Of a stretch of 19,526 bases of DNA, positions 13,833 to 19,526 are shown in pieces; within the stretch, counting starts at the first letter, position 1, and each line of letters opens with the position of its first letter. The translations under genes and the position numbers were made by a program. The stretch is from CAYPZL01 sp964415045 (GTDB taxonomy: Bacteria > Planctomycetota > Phycisphaerae > Sedimentisphaerales > Anaerobacaceae), in contig CAYPZL010000105.1 of assembly GCA_964415045.1 (NCBI GenBank), positions 1 to 19,526 on the forward strand, in the 5' to 3' direction. The notes beneath the pieces are model-generated. The model saw only the letters and a list, made by a program, of their open reading frames with translations, ran no database searches and had not been told where the DNA came from.

Positions 13833-15257
13833 TTGCGAATCTTGTTGGTTCAACCCGATCTATGCCAGGCGGTCGGCTTTCGGACGGTGGCGTTACCGGA
13901 GCCGTTGCACCTGGAAATGGTGGCGGCGCTGATCCCGGAGCACGACGTTCGTATTCTCGACATGCGCCTGGACGACAATCTTGAGGCGGCGTTGCGAAAG
14001 TTCTGGCCGGAGATGGTTGCCGTGACCGCACTGACCCCCGAGGTATACGCCGCCCAGAACATACTGCAGCAGGTCAAGGAATTTTCTCCGGAGATATTCA
14101 CGGTGGTCGGCGGTCATCACGCTACCCTTTTGCCGCGCGATTTCTTTGTTCCCCAGGTGGATGCCGTTGCCATCGGTGAAGCCGAACTGATGTTCGAGCC
14201 GTTGGTGCGGGCGGTGGCGGACCGGCGCGGGCTGGACGGCGTGCCCAATATCGTCTGGCAGAATCGCGACGGAATATTTGTCCGCAACCACCGGTCGGAA
14301 GACCGCGTGGACCTGGGCCGTTTGCCCATGCCGTCTCGAGAGCTGACGAAATCCTATCGAAACGAATACTTCTTCTTGTTCGACAAGCCCGACACCTCCG
14401 TCGCCACCTCGAGGGGCTGCCCGTTCCGCTGCAAGTTCTGCAGCGTTCACGAGTTCTATCGGGGCTGCACCAACCAGATGCCGGCCCGGAGGGTCGTCGC
14501 GGAGATCGGCACGGTCGCCAGCGACCACATCACGCTCGTCGATGACAATTTCCTCATGAACCGCAGGCGCGAAGATGCGATTGCCGATCTGATCAGAGCC
14601 GAGGGAATTCGCAAGAGATTCTCCATGGAGTGCCGCACGGATTCCATCGTGAGACATCCGGAACTGGTCGAAAAATGGGTGGACATCGGGCTGTACGCCG
14701 TTCTCCTGGGGCTGGAGGGCGGCTGCGACGAAGCCCTCAAGAACGTCAACAAATCCTGCAGCATTGACACCAACAACCGGGCCATCAAGATTCTCCAGGA
14801 TCTTGGCGTGATCATCTGGGGCGCCTTCATCGTCGATCCGGACTGGAGCGAGGACGACTTCAAGCGGCTCGGCGACTATGTGAGCGAGAAGGAAATCACC
14901 CACACGCAGTTTACGGTTCTCACTCCTCTGCCGGGGACGCAACTGTACCGAGAGCGTCGTGATGATTTGCTGACGGATGACTACTCCTGCTTCGACACAT
15001 TGCACGCCGTGCTGCCGACCCGCCTGCCACGCGAGAAGTTCTATCAGAGCTTTGCCGATCTGTATCGTCAGCGGAAGATCGGACCCTATTACGATCTGGT
15101 GCGAGCCGGGAAGATGACGATCGAGGACTGCAAGCGCGGCAAGGACATGCTGGATGCCATGGCGGATTGGGAACGATATATCGAGAAGGATCCGATCCTG
15201 GGCCAACCCCATGCGCATGGCGACCGCCCCGTGTCGAGACCGTCACGGACGGACTGA
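13833..15257 (+). CDS. B12-binding-domain radical SAM protein, HpnR-like
   Basis: This 474-aa protein has a B12-binding domain (1-130; RILLVQPDL, VVGGHHATLLPRDF, IGEAE) and a radical SAM domain with SRGCPFRCKFCSV (Cys196, Cys200, Cys203). LVDDNFLMN, FSMECRTDSIVRHPELVEKW, LLGLEGG, AFIVDPDWSEDDF, TPLPGTQLY and LHAVLPTRLPREKFY follow. The last blocks, especially DPDW and HAVLPTRLP, are those of hopanoid C-3 methylase HpnR and close relatives. A methyltransferase role on a lipid or other hydrophobic substrate is inferred. I prefer the TTG at 13833, which gives the canonical start and has AAGGAG (13821-13826) six bases upstream. The ATG at 13812 would add seven residues that overlap that site. It is probably co-transcribed with the gene at 12259. 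Confidence 0.87.
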   Translation: MRILLVQPDLCQAVGFRTVALPEPLHLEMVAALIPEHDVRILDMRLDDNLEAALRKFWPEMVAVTALTPEVYAAQNILQQVKEFSPEIFTVVGGHHATLLPRDFFVPQVDAVAIGEAELMFEPLVRAVADRRGLDGVPNIVWQNRDGIFVRNHRSEDRVDLGRLPMPSRELTKSYRNEYFFLFDKPDTSVATSRGCPFRCKFCSVHEFYRGCTNQMPARRVVAEIGTVASDHITLVDDNFLMNRRREDAIADLIRAEGIRKRFSMECRTDSIVRHPELVEKWVDIGLYAVLLGLEGGCDEALKNVNKSCSIDTNNRAIKILQDLGVIIWGAFIVDPDWSEDDFKRLGDYVSEKEITHTQFTVLTPLPGTQLYRERRDDLLTDDYSCFDTLHAVLPTRLPREKFYQSFADLYRQRKIGPYYDLVRAGKMTIEDCKRGKDMLDAMADWERYIEKDPILGQPHAHGDRPVSRPSRTD

Positions 15258-15355
15258 TGATCGCGGTGCCTGTTGTTGCCTTTCCTGTCGTCTGACATCG
15301 CGAGATTGTCGATTTCCTAGAGCGACGTTGGCTGGGAAATGGCCATCCGGAGAGG

Positions 15356-15361
15356 TATAAT
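15356..15361 (+). promoter_or_regulatory. Probable -10 element of the GH43 operon
   Basis: A perfect TATAAT lies 45 bases before the ATG at 15407. The -35 region is weak (TGGGAA at 15333-15338 with a 17-base spacer, 3/6), so an activator may be needed. Confidence 0.5.
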
Positions 15362-15406
15362 CCGGAGCTGTTGAAGGAATGCAGCTTCGGATTGAAAGGT
15401 GGACGT

Positions 15407-17065
15407 ATGGTCAAACGGTTGAGCGCATTGGCGATTCTGGTTTCTTGTTGCAGCGGCTCGGTGGAGGCGAGGGTCGGTTCTTGGGGCGACCAGGGCAACG
15501 GCACATACAAAAACCCCGTGCTCAACGCCGACTATCCCGACTCCGACGTGGTCGAGCGCGACGGGACGTATTACCTGATCGCCTCGAAGAACCACATGTC
15601 GCCGGGCATGGTCATTCTCGAATCGAAGGACCTGGTCAACTGGTCGCTTCTCGGGCACGTCTACGAGAAGCTGAGCTGGGAGCCGATGTACGGGCCCGAC
15701 CGGATGGCAGGATACCGGTGGGGCGTGTGGGCCGGCGATCTGGCCTATCACGACGGCCGCTGGTACTGCTACATGATCGATACAAAGAGCGGGCTGTACA
15801 TGACCAGCGCGCCGGACATCCGGGGCCCGTGGGAGGAGCCCATCTGTATGCTGCGGAAGCAGCGTTGGACCGACCCGGCCGTCTTCTGGGACGACCCGGC
15901 GCGGCAGGCGTACCTGGTCTGCAACTTCGGGCCCGGAGGCGGGGGCGCGGGCAACGAGATTCGGCTCTTCAAGATGAGCTGGGACGGGCGCAGGTTGCTG
16001 GACGAAGGCAAGGTGATCCACCGCGGCAGCGGCGCCGAGGCGGCGAAGATCTACCGCATCGACGGGCGGTGGTACATCTTCCTGGCCCAGTGGTTCCGAC
16101 CCGATCCGAGACGACCGTCGCCCGAGGCTTCCGAGGGAGACCGCAAGCAGCTCGTCCTGCGCTCCAAAGGCGACGACATCTACGGACCCTACGAGCAGAA
16201 AATCGTCATGGAGCGAGGCAACGGCGTGATCCGCAGCTCGTGCCAGGGCGCGCTCATGCAGGTGCCCGACGGTTCCTGGTGGTTCATCCATCAACTCGTG
16301 CAGAATTGTCCCAACCCGTTCCAGGGCCGCCCGCAGTACCTCGAGCCGGTGACCTGGGAGGACGGCTGGCCCATGATCGGCAAGGACGTCGACGGCGACG
16401 GGATCGGCGAGCCCGTGCGCGGCGCCAGGATACCGATTCCGGGACATCCCATCGCGGCCCCGCAGACCGACGACGAGTTCGACTCGAAGACGCTCGGGGC
16501 GCAGTGGGAATGGAATCATAACCCGCGCGACGACCGCTGGTCGCTGGCGGAACGCCCGGGCTGGCTGCGGCTCAAGGCCTCCATCCCCGTCGGCAAGAAG
16601 GACTTCTGGGGCGCGTGCAACACCGTCAGCCAGCGCATCATGGGCACGGGCAAGGGCGCCGCCGAGGCGAAGCTGGACCTCTCGGGCATGAGACCGGGCC
16701 AGCAGGCGGGCCTGGTCCGCTTCAGCGTGGACTATCATCTGTGCGGCGTCCGCATGACCGAAACGGGCCAGAAGCGCCTGTTCTTCGACATCAACGGGAA
16801 GGTGACGACCGGTCCGGTTATCGATGCCGACACGCTCTGGATTCGCACCGACAACGACGGCGACCGGGCGCGCTTCGCCTGGACCTTCATGAGCGGCGGC
16901 CTCCGGCTCTCCGGCGACGGGCCCGAGTTCACGCTCAAGTTCGGCAAGTGGTGCGGCGACCGCCTCGGCTTTTTCTGCTGGAACGACGAGAAAGCCGAGG
17001 GACACATCGACGTCGACTACTTCCATTACAGTTACGACGGGCCGAAGGCCTCGTCGGGCGACTGA
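15407..17065 (+). CDS. Exported glycoside hydrolase family 43-like enzyme
   Basis: This 552-aa protein has a signal peptide (1-22, MVKRLSALAILVSCCSGSVEA) and is probably exported. The five-bladed propeller of GH43 follows: NPVLNADYPDSDVV (36-49; Asp45 the likely base), WTDPAVFWDD (154-163; Asp156 the pKa modulator) and GAEAAKIYRIDGRWYIF (209-225; Glu211 the likely acid). Residues of about 355-545 form a C-terminal beta-sandwich (DEFDSKTLGAQWEWNHNP onward), as in GH43 enzymes with an accessory domain. Family activities are arabinofuranosidase, xylosidase and galactan hydrolysis, and the sequence does not decide between them. DVDGDGIGEP (327-336) resembles a calcium-binding loop. The ATG at 15407 begins the signal peptide; a TTG further upstream is a poor alternative. 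It is in one operon with the gene 29 bases downstream. Confidence 0.88.
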   Translation: MVKRLSALAILVSCCSGSVEARVGSWGDQGNGTYKNPVLNADYPDSDVVERDGTYYLIASKNHMSPGMVILESKDLVNWSLLGHVYEKLSWEPMYGPDRMAGYRWGVWAGDLAYHDGRWYCYMIDTKSGLYMTSAPDIRGPWEEPICMLRKQRWTDPAVFWDDPARQAYLVCNFGPGGGGAGNEIRLFKMSWDGRRLLDEGKVIHRGSGAEAAKIYRIDGRWYIFLAQWFRPDPRRPSPEASEGDRKQLVLRSKGDDIYGPYEQKIVMERGNGVIRSSCQGALMQVPDGSWWFIHQLVQNCPNPFQGRPQYLEPVTWEDGWPMIGKDVDGDGIGEPVRGARIPIPGHPIAAPQTDDEFDSKTLGAQWEWNHNPRDDRWSLAERPGWLRLKASIPVGKKDFWGACNTVSQRIMGTGKGAAEAKLDLSGMRPGQQAGLVRFSVDYHLCGVRMTETGQKRLFFDINGKVTTGPVIDADTLWIRTDNDGDRARFAWTFMSGGLRLSGDGPEFTLKFGKWCGDRLGFFCWNDEKAEGHIDVDYFHYSYDGPKASSGD

Positions 17066-17094
17066 TGCCAAAGTGCAAAGGCAAGGAGACAACG

Positions 17095-18360
17095 ATGGGC
17101 TTGAAACGTCGCGAGTTTCTGGAACTGACGGCCGGGGCGGCACTGCTTCCGGCCCTGCAGGGGTGTCGATCCGTCTCGAACCGTTCAGCGAGTGGTGCGG
17201 CCCGTTCAGCCGTGACGCCCGAGGCGCTGCAGCAGGCCGCCGATGCGCCTGTCCTGCAGCTCGACGGGCTCGATGCGCCGCTGGTGATCGAATCGATCGA
17301 GCTGCTGCAGAAGGGCCGCGAGTATTTCGTGCGCGTCCGCTCGAAGGACGGGGCCGAGGGCCTGGCCGTGACGAATTCGCGGGCGGCGTATCTGCACCCG
17401 ATCCTCAACCGGTTCGTCATTCCCTACTTCATCGGCAAGGACGCCCGCGACCTCGAAGAGCATCTGTTCGGCGTGTACCGCTTCCGCAGCAACTACAAGC
17501 TCCAGGGCATCGCCCTGTGGTGCCCGTTGGCCTGGGTGGAGTTCGCCATCCTGGACATGTTAGGCCGGGCGACGGGCAAATCCATCGGCGAGTTATGCGG
17601 CGGCATCGTTCGCGAGAAGGTCCCCTTCTACATCGCCAGCGGTCGGCGTGACACGACGCCGCAGCAGGAAGTCGAGCACCTGCTCGGCCTCGTCGAGCGC
17701 AGCGGCGCCAAAGCCGTCAAATTCCGCGTCGGCGGGCGCATGAGCCGCAACGCCGATTCCCTGCCCGGGCGGACCGAACAACTCATTCCGCTGGCCCGCA
17801 AGACCCTGGGCGACGACGTCGCCATTCACGCCGACGCCAACAGCTCCTACGATCCGCCGAAGGCCATCGAAGTCGGACGCATGTTAGAGGACATCGACGC
17901 GGTGTACTTCGAGGAGCCCTGTCCCTTCGATCATCTGGAAGACACGAAGCGCGTCACGGACGCTCTGACCATCCCGGTCGCCGGCGGCGAGCAGGAATTC
18001 AGCGAGCGTCGTTTTCGCTGGACGATCCAAAACCGCGGTGTCGATATCGTCCAGCCCGACCTGCAATACTACGGCGGACTGATCCGCTCGACCCGCGTCG
18101 CCCGCATGGCCGCCCTGGCCGGCATGCCGACCACCGTGCACATCTCCGGCGGATTCGGATTCGTTTACATGCTCCACTTCGCCTCCTTCACGCCCGACGT
18201 CGGCCTGTATCAGGAATACAAGATGGGTATCGAGAAGTACCACGGCTGGTTCAGCCCCCGCCTGCAGGTGCGCGACGGCGCCATCACCGTCCCCAAAGGC
18301 CCGGGCGTGGGAATCACCGACATCGAAAGCGCCGTCAGAGGCGCGACGCGCGTCGCTTGA
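17095..18360 (+). CDS. Enolase-superfamily (mandelate racemase/muconate lactonizing type) protein with Tat/lipobox N-terminus
   Basis: This 421-aa protein has an N-terminus KRREFLELTAGAALLPALQGC that joins a twin-arginine-type start to a lipobox (LQGC, Cys24), so export and lipid anchoring are inferred. Residues of about 60-170 are the capping domain. The barrel carries AVKFRVGG (207-214; Lys209 and Arg211 at the KxK-like position), HADAN (245-249; Asp247), YFEEP (271-275; Glu273/274) and AGGEQEF (296-302; Glu299) as Mg2+ ligands. DIVQPDLQYYGG follows, and HISGGFGF (349-356; His349) is a likely general base. Such enzymes remove a proton next to a carboxylate, as acid-sugar dehydratases or epimerases. 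Export is unusual for the superfamily. AAGGAG (17083-17088) precedes the ATG by six bases. Its coupling to GH43 suggests uronate or aldonate processing. Confidence 0.87.
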   Translation: MGLKRREFLELTAGAALLPALQGCRSVSNRSASGAARSAVTPEALQQAADAPVLQLDGLDAPLVIESIELLQKGREYFVRVRSKDGAEGLAVTNSRAAYLHPILNRFVIPYFIGKDARDLEEHLFGVYRFRSNYKLQGIALWCPLAWVEFAILDMLGRATGKSIGELCGGIVREKVPFYIASGRRDTTPQQEVEHLLGLVERSGAKAVKFRVGGRMSRNADSLPGRTEQLIPLARKTLGDDVAIHADANSSYDPPKAIEVGRMLEDIDAVYFEEPCPFDHLEDTKRVTDALTIPVAGGEQEFSERRFRWTIQNRGVDIVQPDLQYYGGLIRSTRVARMAALAGMPTTVHISGGFGFVYMLHFASFTPDVGLYQEYKMGIEKYHGWFSPRLQVRDGAITVPKGPGVGITDIESAVRGATRVA

Positions 18361-18395
18361 TGCTGCTCAGCAAGAATTTCGCGCCATAGGACTTC

Positions 18396-18427
18396 TGTCA
18401 TCCTGAGCCGCAGGCGAAGGATCTGGG
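18396..18427. repeat. Dispersed 'tcatcctgag' type repeat
   Basis: TGTCATCCTGAGC, then GCAGGCGAAGGATCTGG, is a variant of a short imperfect palindrome (ATCCTGAGC..GCGAAGGAT) found scattered in intergenic regions of many bacterial genomes. It lies 36 bases after the enolase-superfamily gene and 17 bases before the REP-like palindrome. Confidence 0.55.
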
Positions 18428-18444
18428 CTGAGAATAGGGAACGC

Positions 18445-18471
18445 GTAGAATGGGCTTGAAGCCTATCCTAC
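18445..18471. repeat. REP-like palindrome beside the IS110 element
   Basis: GTAGAATGGGCTT and AAGCCTATCCTAC form an imperfect 13-base-pair stem around G. The core ATGGGCTT and the CATCCTAC-like end match the right arm of the doublet at 7661-7683 (AGCCCATCCTAC). Confidence 0.7.
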
Positions 18472-18509
18472 GAAACTCAAGTCGAAAATCGTAGAAAATA
18501 TGGAACGAC

Positions 18510-18601
18510 CGGCTCTCGGGCCTATGGTCGATAAGGACCGTAGGTTCAGCGGAGTGTTTCCGCTGGTGATCGCGGGTTACTATCTCGCGATAGCAGAGCC
18601 G
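18510..18601 (+). ncRNA. Candidate IS110 bridge RNA core (four-way junction)
   Basis: The strand folds by eye into a cloverleaf. The closing stem is CGGCTCT (18510-18516) with AGAGCCG (18595-18601). Arm 2 is CCTATGGTC (18521-18529) with GACCGTAGG (18536-18544), one U-G pair. Arm 3 is CAGCGGA (18547-18553) with TCCGCTG (18559-18565). Arm 4 is ATCGCGGG (18569-18576) with CTCGCGAT (18584-18591). Every arm is 7-9 pairs with short joints. It sits just upstream of the IS110 recombinase, where IS110-group elements encode the bridge RNA that pairs with donor and target DNA. The assignment is by position and structure only; donor- and target-binding loops have not been identified. Confidence 0.5.
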
Positions 18602-18634
18602 CATACGAATTTTCATTCATAAGGAGAACCGGTC

Positions 18635-19526
18635 GTGCGAACCAGTATAACACGTGCATCGATGGACACCCACAAGAAAGAACATACCGTGGCGGTAGTT
18701 TATGCGGACACCGGCGAACTGGAGGTCTTTACCGTCCGAAACACCGTCAAAGACATCCGCAAGATGGTCCGGAAAGTGCAACGCAAGGCCCCCGGCGAGG
18801 TGCATTTTTGCTACGAGGCGGGGGTTTGTGGTTTTGCCCTGAAACGTCAGATTGAGGCCCTGGGCAGTCGGTGCGAGGTGATCGCGCCGTCTCTGGTTCT
18901 CACCAGGAGCGGCGATCACATCAAAACGGATCGGCGGGACGCCCGCAAGCTGCTGAGCCAGTTTGTGGCCGGACAGTTGACGGAAGTGGAGGCTCCGAGC
19001 CTGGCCCAGGAAGCGGCACGCGAGATCACCCGCTGTCGCGAAGCGGCGAAGGAAAACCTCAAGCGGACGCGCCATCAGTTGCTCAAGTTCCTCACGCGTC
19101 ACGCCTATATTTATCGGGACGGACGTCACTGGACGCAGAAGCATGATCGCTGGTTGCGATCGCTGCAGTTCGATCAGGCGGATCTGCGGGAAGTCTTTGA
19201 TTGGTACTACACCGAACTGCAACACTGCGTGCAGCGACTGGCGACGCTGGACAAGGAAGTGGCGGCGTTGGCCGACCGTGAGGAGTATCGCGAGGCGGTG
19301 GGTGCGTTGCGTTGCTTTCGCGGGATCGATACCCTCACGGCGGTGACGGTGCTGACGGAAATCTTCGAGTTCGGACGGTTTCCGTCGCCGCGAAAGCTGA
19401 TGGCCTATTTAGGCATGGTGCCCTCGGAGCATTCCAGCGGGGAGACTCGTCGCACCGGCGGGATTACGAAGGCGGGCAACCGGCGGGTGCGGCGGTTGTT
19501 GGTGGAAAGCGCCTGGCACTATCGTC
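18635..19526 (+). CDS. IS110-family transposase (DEDD recombinase), 3'-truncated by the window
   Basis: The 297 residues in view carry the RuvC-like DEDD domain: MDTHKKEHTVAVV (Asp11), CYEAG (Glu61), and GDHIKTDRRDARKL (Asp99 and Asp102). A helical linker of about 120-215 follows. The C-terminal Tnp-20 domain has LRCFRGIDTLTAVTVL, EFGRFPSPRKLMAYLGMVPS and EHSSGETRRTGGITKAGNRR, with the conserved Ser in the SSG segment. IS110 recombinases cut and rejoin DNA guided by an element-encoded bridge RNA. I chose the GTG at 18635, eight bases after AAGGAG (18621-18626). The ATG at 18662 would start just before the first catalytic Asp and is less likely. The frame is intact to the window end, so this copy may be active. 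Confidence 0.93.
   Translation, partial: MRTSITRASMDTHKKEHTVAVVYADTGELEVFTVRNTVKDIRKMVRKVQRKAPGEVHFCYEAGVCGFALKRQIEALGSRCEVIAPSLVLTRSGDHIKTDRRDARKLLSQFVAGQLTEVEAPSLAQEAAREITRCREAAKENLKRTRHQLLKFLTRHAYIYRDGRHWTQKHDRWLRSLQFDQADLREVFDWYYTELQHCVQRLATLDKEVAALADREEYREAVGALRCFRGIDTLTAVTVLTEIFEFGRFPSPRKLMAYLGMVPSEHSSGETRRTGGITKAGNRRVRRLLVESAWHYR

Larger units (their letters stand above)
18472..19526 (+). mobile_element. IS110-family insertion element, cut by the window end
   Basis: It comprises a DEDD recombinase gene and an upstream non-coding region of about 160 bases. IS110 elements lack terminal inverted repeats, so the left boundary is only estimated. I place it after the intact REP palindrome. 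The right end is outside the window. Confidence 0.65.

Noticed and set aside
13893..15218. A 441-codon open frame opposite the HpnR-like gene
   Set aside because: It is His/Arg/Val-rich shadow sequence, while the plus strand has the radical SAM cysteine motif.
15317..17143. A 608-codon open frame on the minus strand opposite GH43
   Set aside because: It is antisense to a protein with clear GH43 catalytic motifs, and its own translation has no recognisable domain.
18510..18601. The four-way junction as a tRNA gene
   Set aside because: The 7-base closing stem and three arms resemble a cloverleaf, but there is no GGTTC T-loop motif, no D-loop GG and no 7-base anticodon loop in the right place.
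1..19526. CRISPR arrays, rRNA genes or phage structural genes
   Set aside because: No regularly spaced direct repeats, rRNA signatures or phage proteins were seen.

Overview
The window is GC-rich chromosomal DNA, most likely from a Planctomycetota bacterium of the Phycisphaerae/Sedimentisphaerales type, probably a metagenome-derived genome. The taxonomic call is an inference. It rests on a pseudopilin with the H-x9-D C-terminal motif common in planctomycetes, a sigma factor/anti-sigma pair whose membrane partner carries a similar motif, exported glycan-active enzymes (GH43 and an unclassified large glycosidase-like protein), and a secreted enolase-superfamily enzyme with a Tat/lipobox N-terminus.

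Layout. 1-358: an IS21 IstB remnant beside a minus-strand tRNA-Ser(CGA). 722-1501: a prepilin-like protein. 1580-1990: a cold-shock gene with a long leader and a terminator. 2056-4036: an inositol-monophosphatase-family enzyme (minus) and a sugar-nucleotidyltransferase (plus). 4285-5992: an ECF sigma factor translationally coupled to a membrane anti-sigma-like protein. 6135-6444: a scar made of two truncated genes, the C-terminus of a hydroxypyruvate-isomerase-like protein and the N-terminus of a REP-associated tyrosine transposase (RAYT). 6489-10343: queG and, divergently, a 931-aa exported protein that looks like a glycosidase. 10349-10557: two REP palindromes bounding a fragment of a MATE transporter. 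10605-11026: a second cold-shock gene with the same promoter and leader design as the first. 11202-11630: a SlyD-like FKBP. 12259-15257: two B12-binding radical SAM enzymes in tandem, resembling the DUF4070/HpnP-like and HpnR-like types. 15356-18360: a GH43 plus enolase-superfamily operon, probably for breakdown of a plant or algal polysaccharide. 18396-19526: dispersed repeats, then an IS110-family element cut by the window end. Its upstream non-coding region folds into a compact four-way-junction RNA candidate.

Connections. Four REP-like sites sharing an ATGGGCTT..AGCCCAT palindrome lie at 7612-7683, 10349-10368, 10542-10557 and 18445-18471, and a RAYT fragment lies at 6337. Together they suggest a REP/RAYT family that has moved through this genome. 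One REP pair supplies part of the coding sequence of an exported protein, another pair frames a gene fragment, and a single one abuts the IS110 element. The two cold-shock leaders share primary sequence and show compensatory stem changes, which supports a conserved regulatory RNA. The strongest candidates for undescribed biology are this cold-shock leader, the putative IS110 bridge RNA, and the REP pairs with cargo or coding roles.
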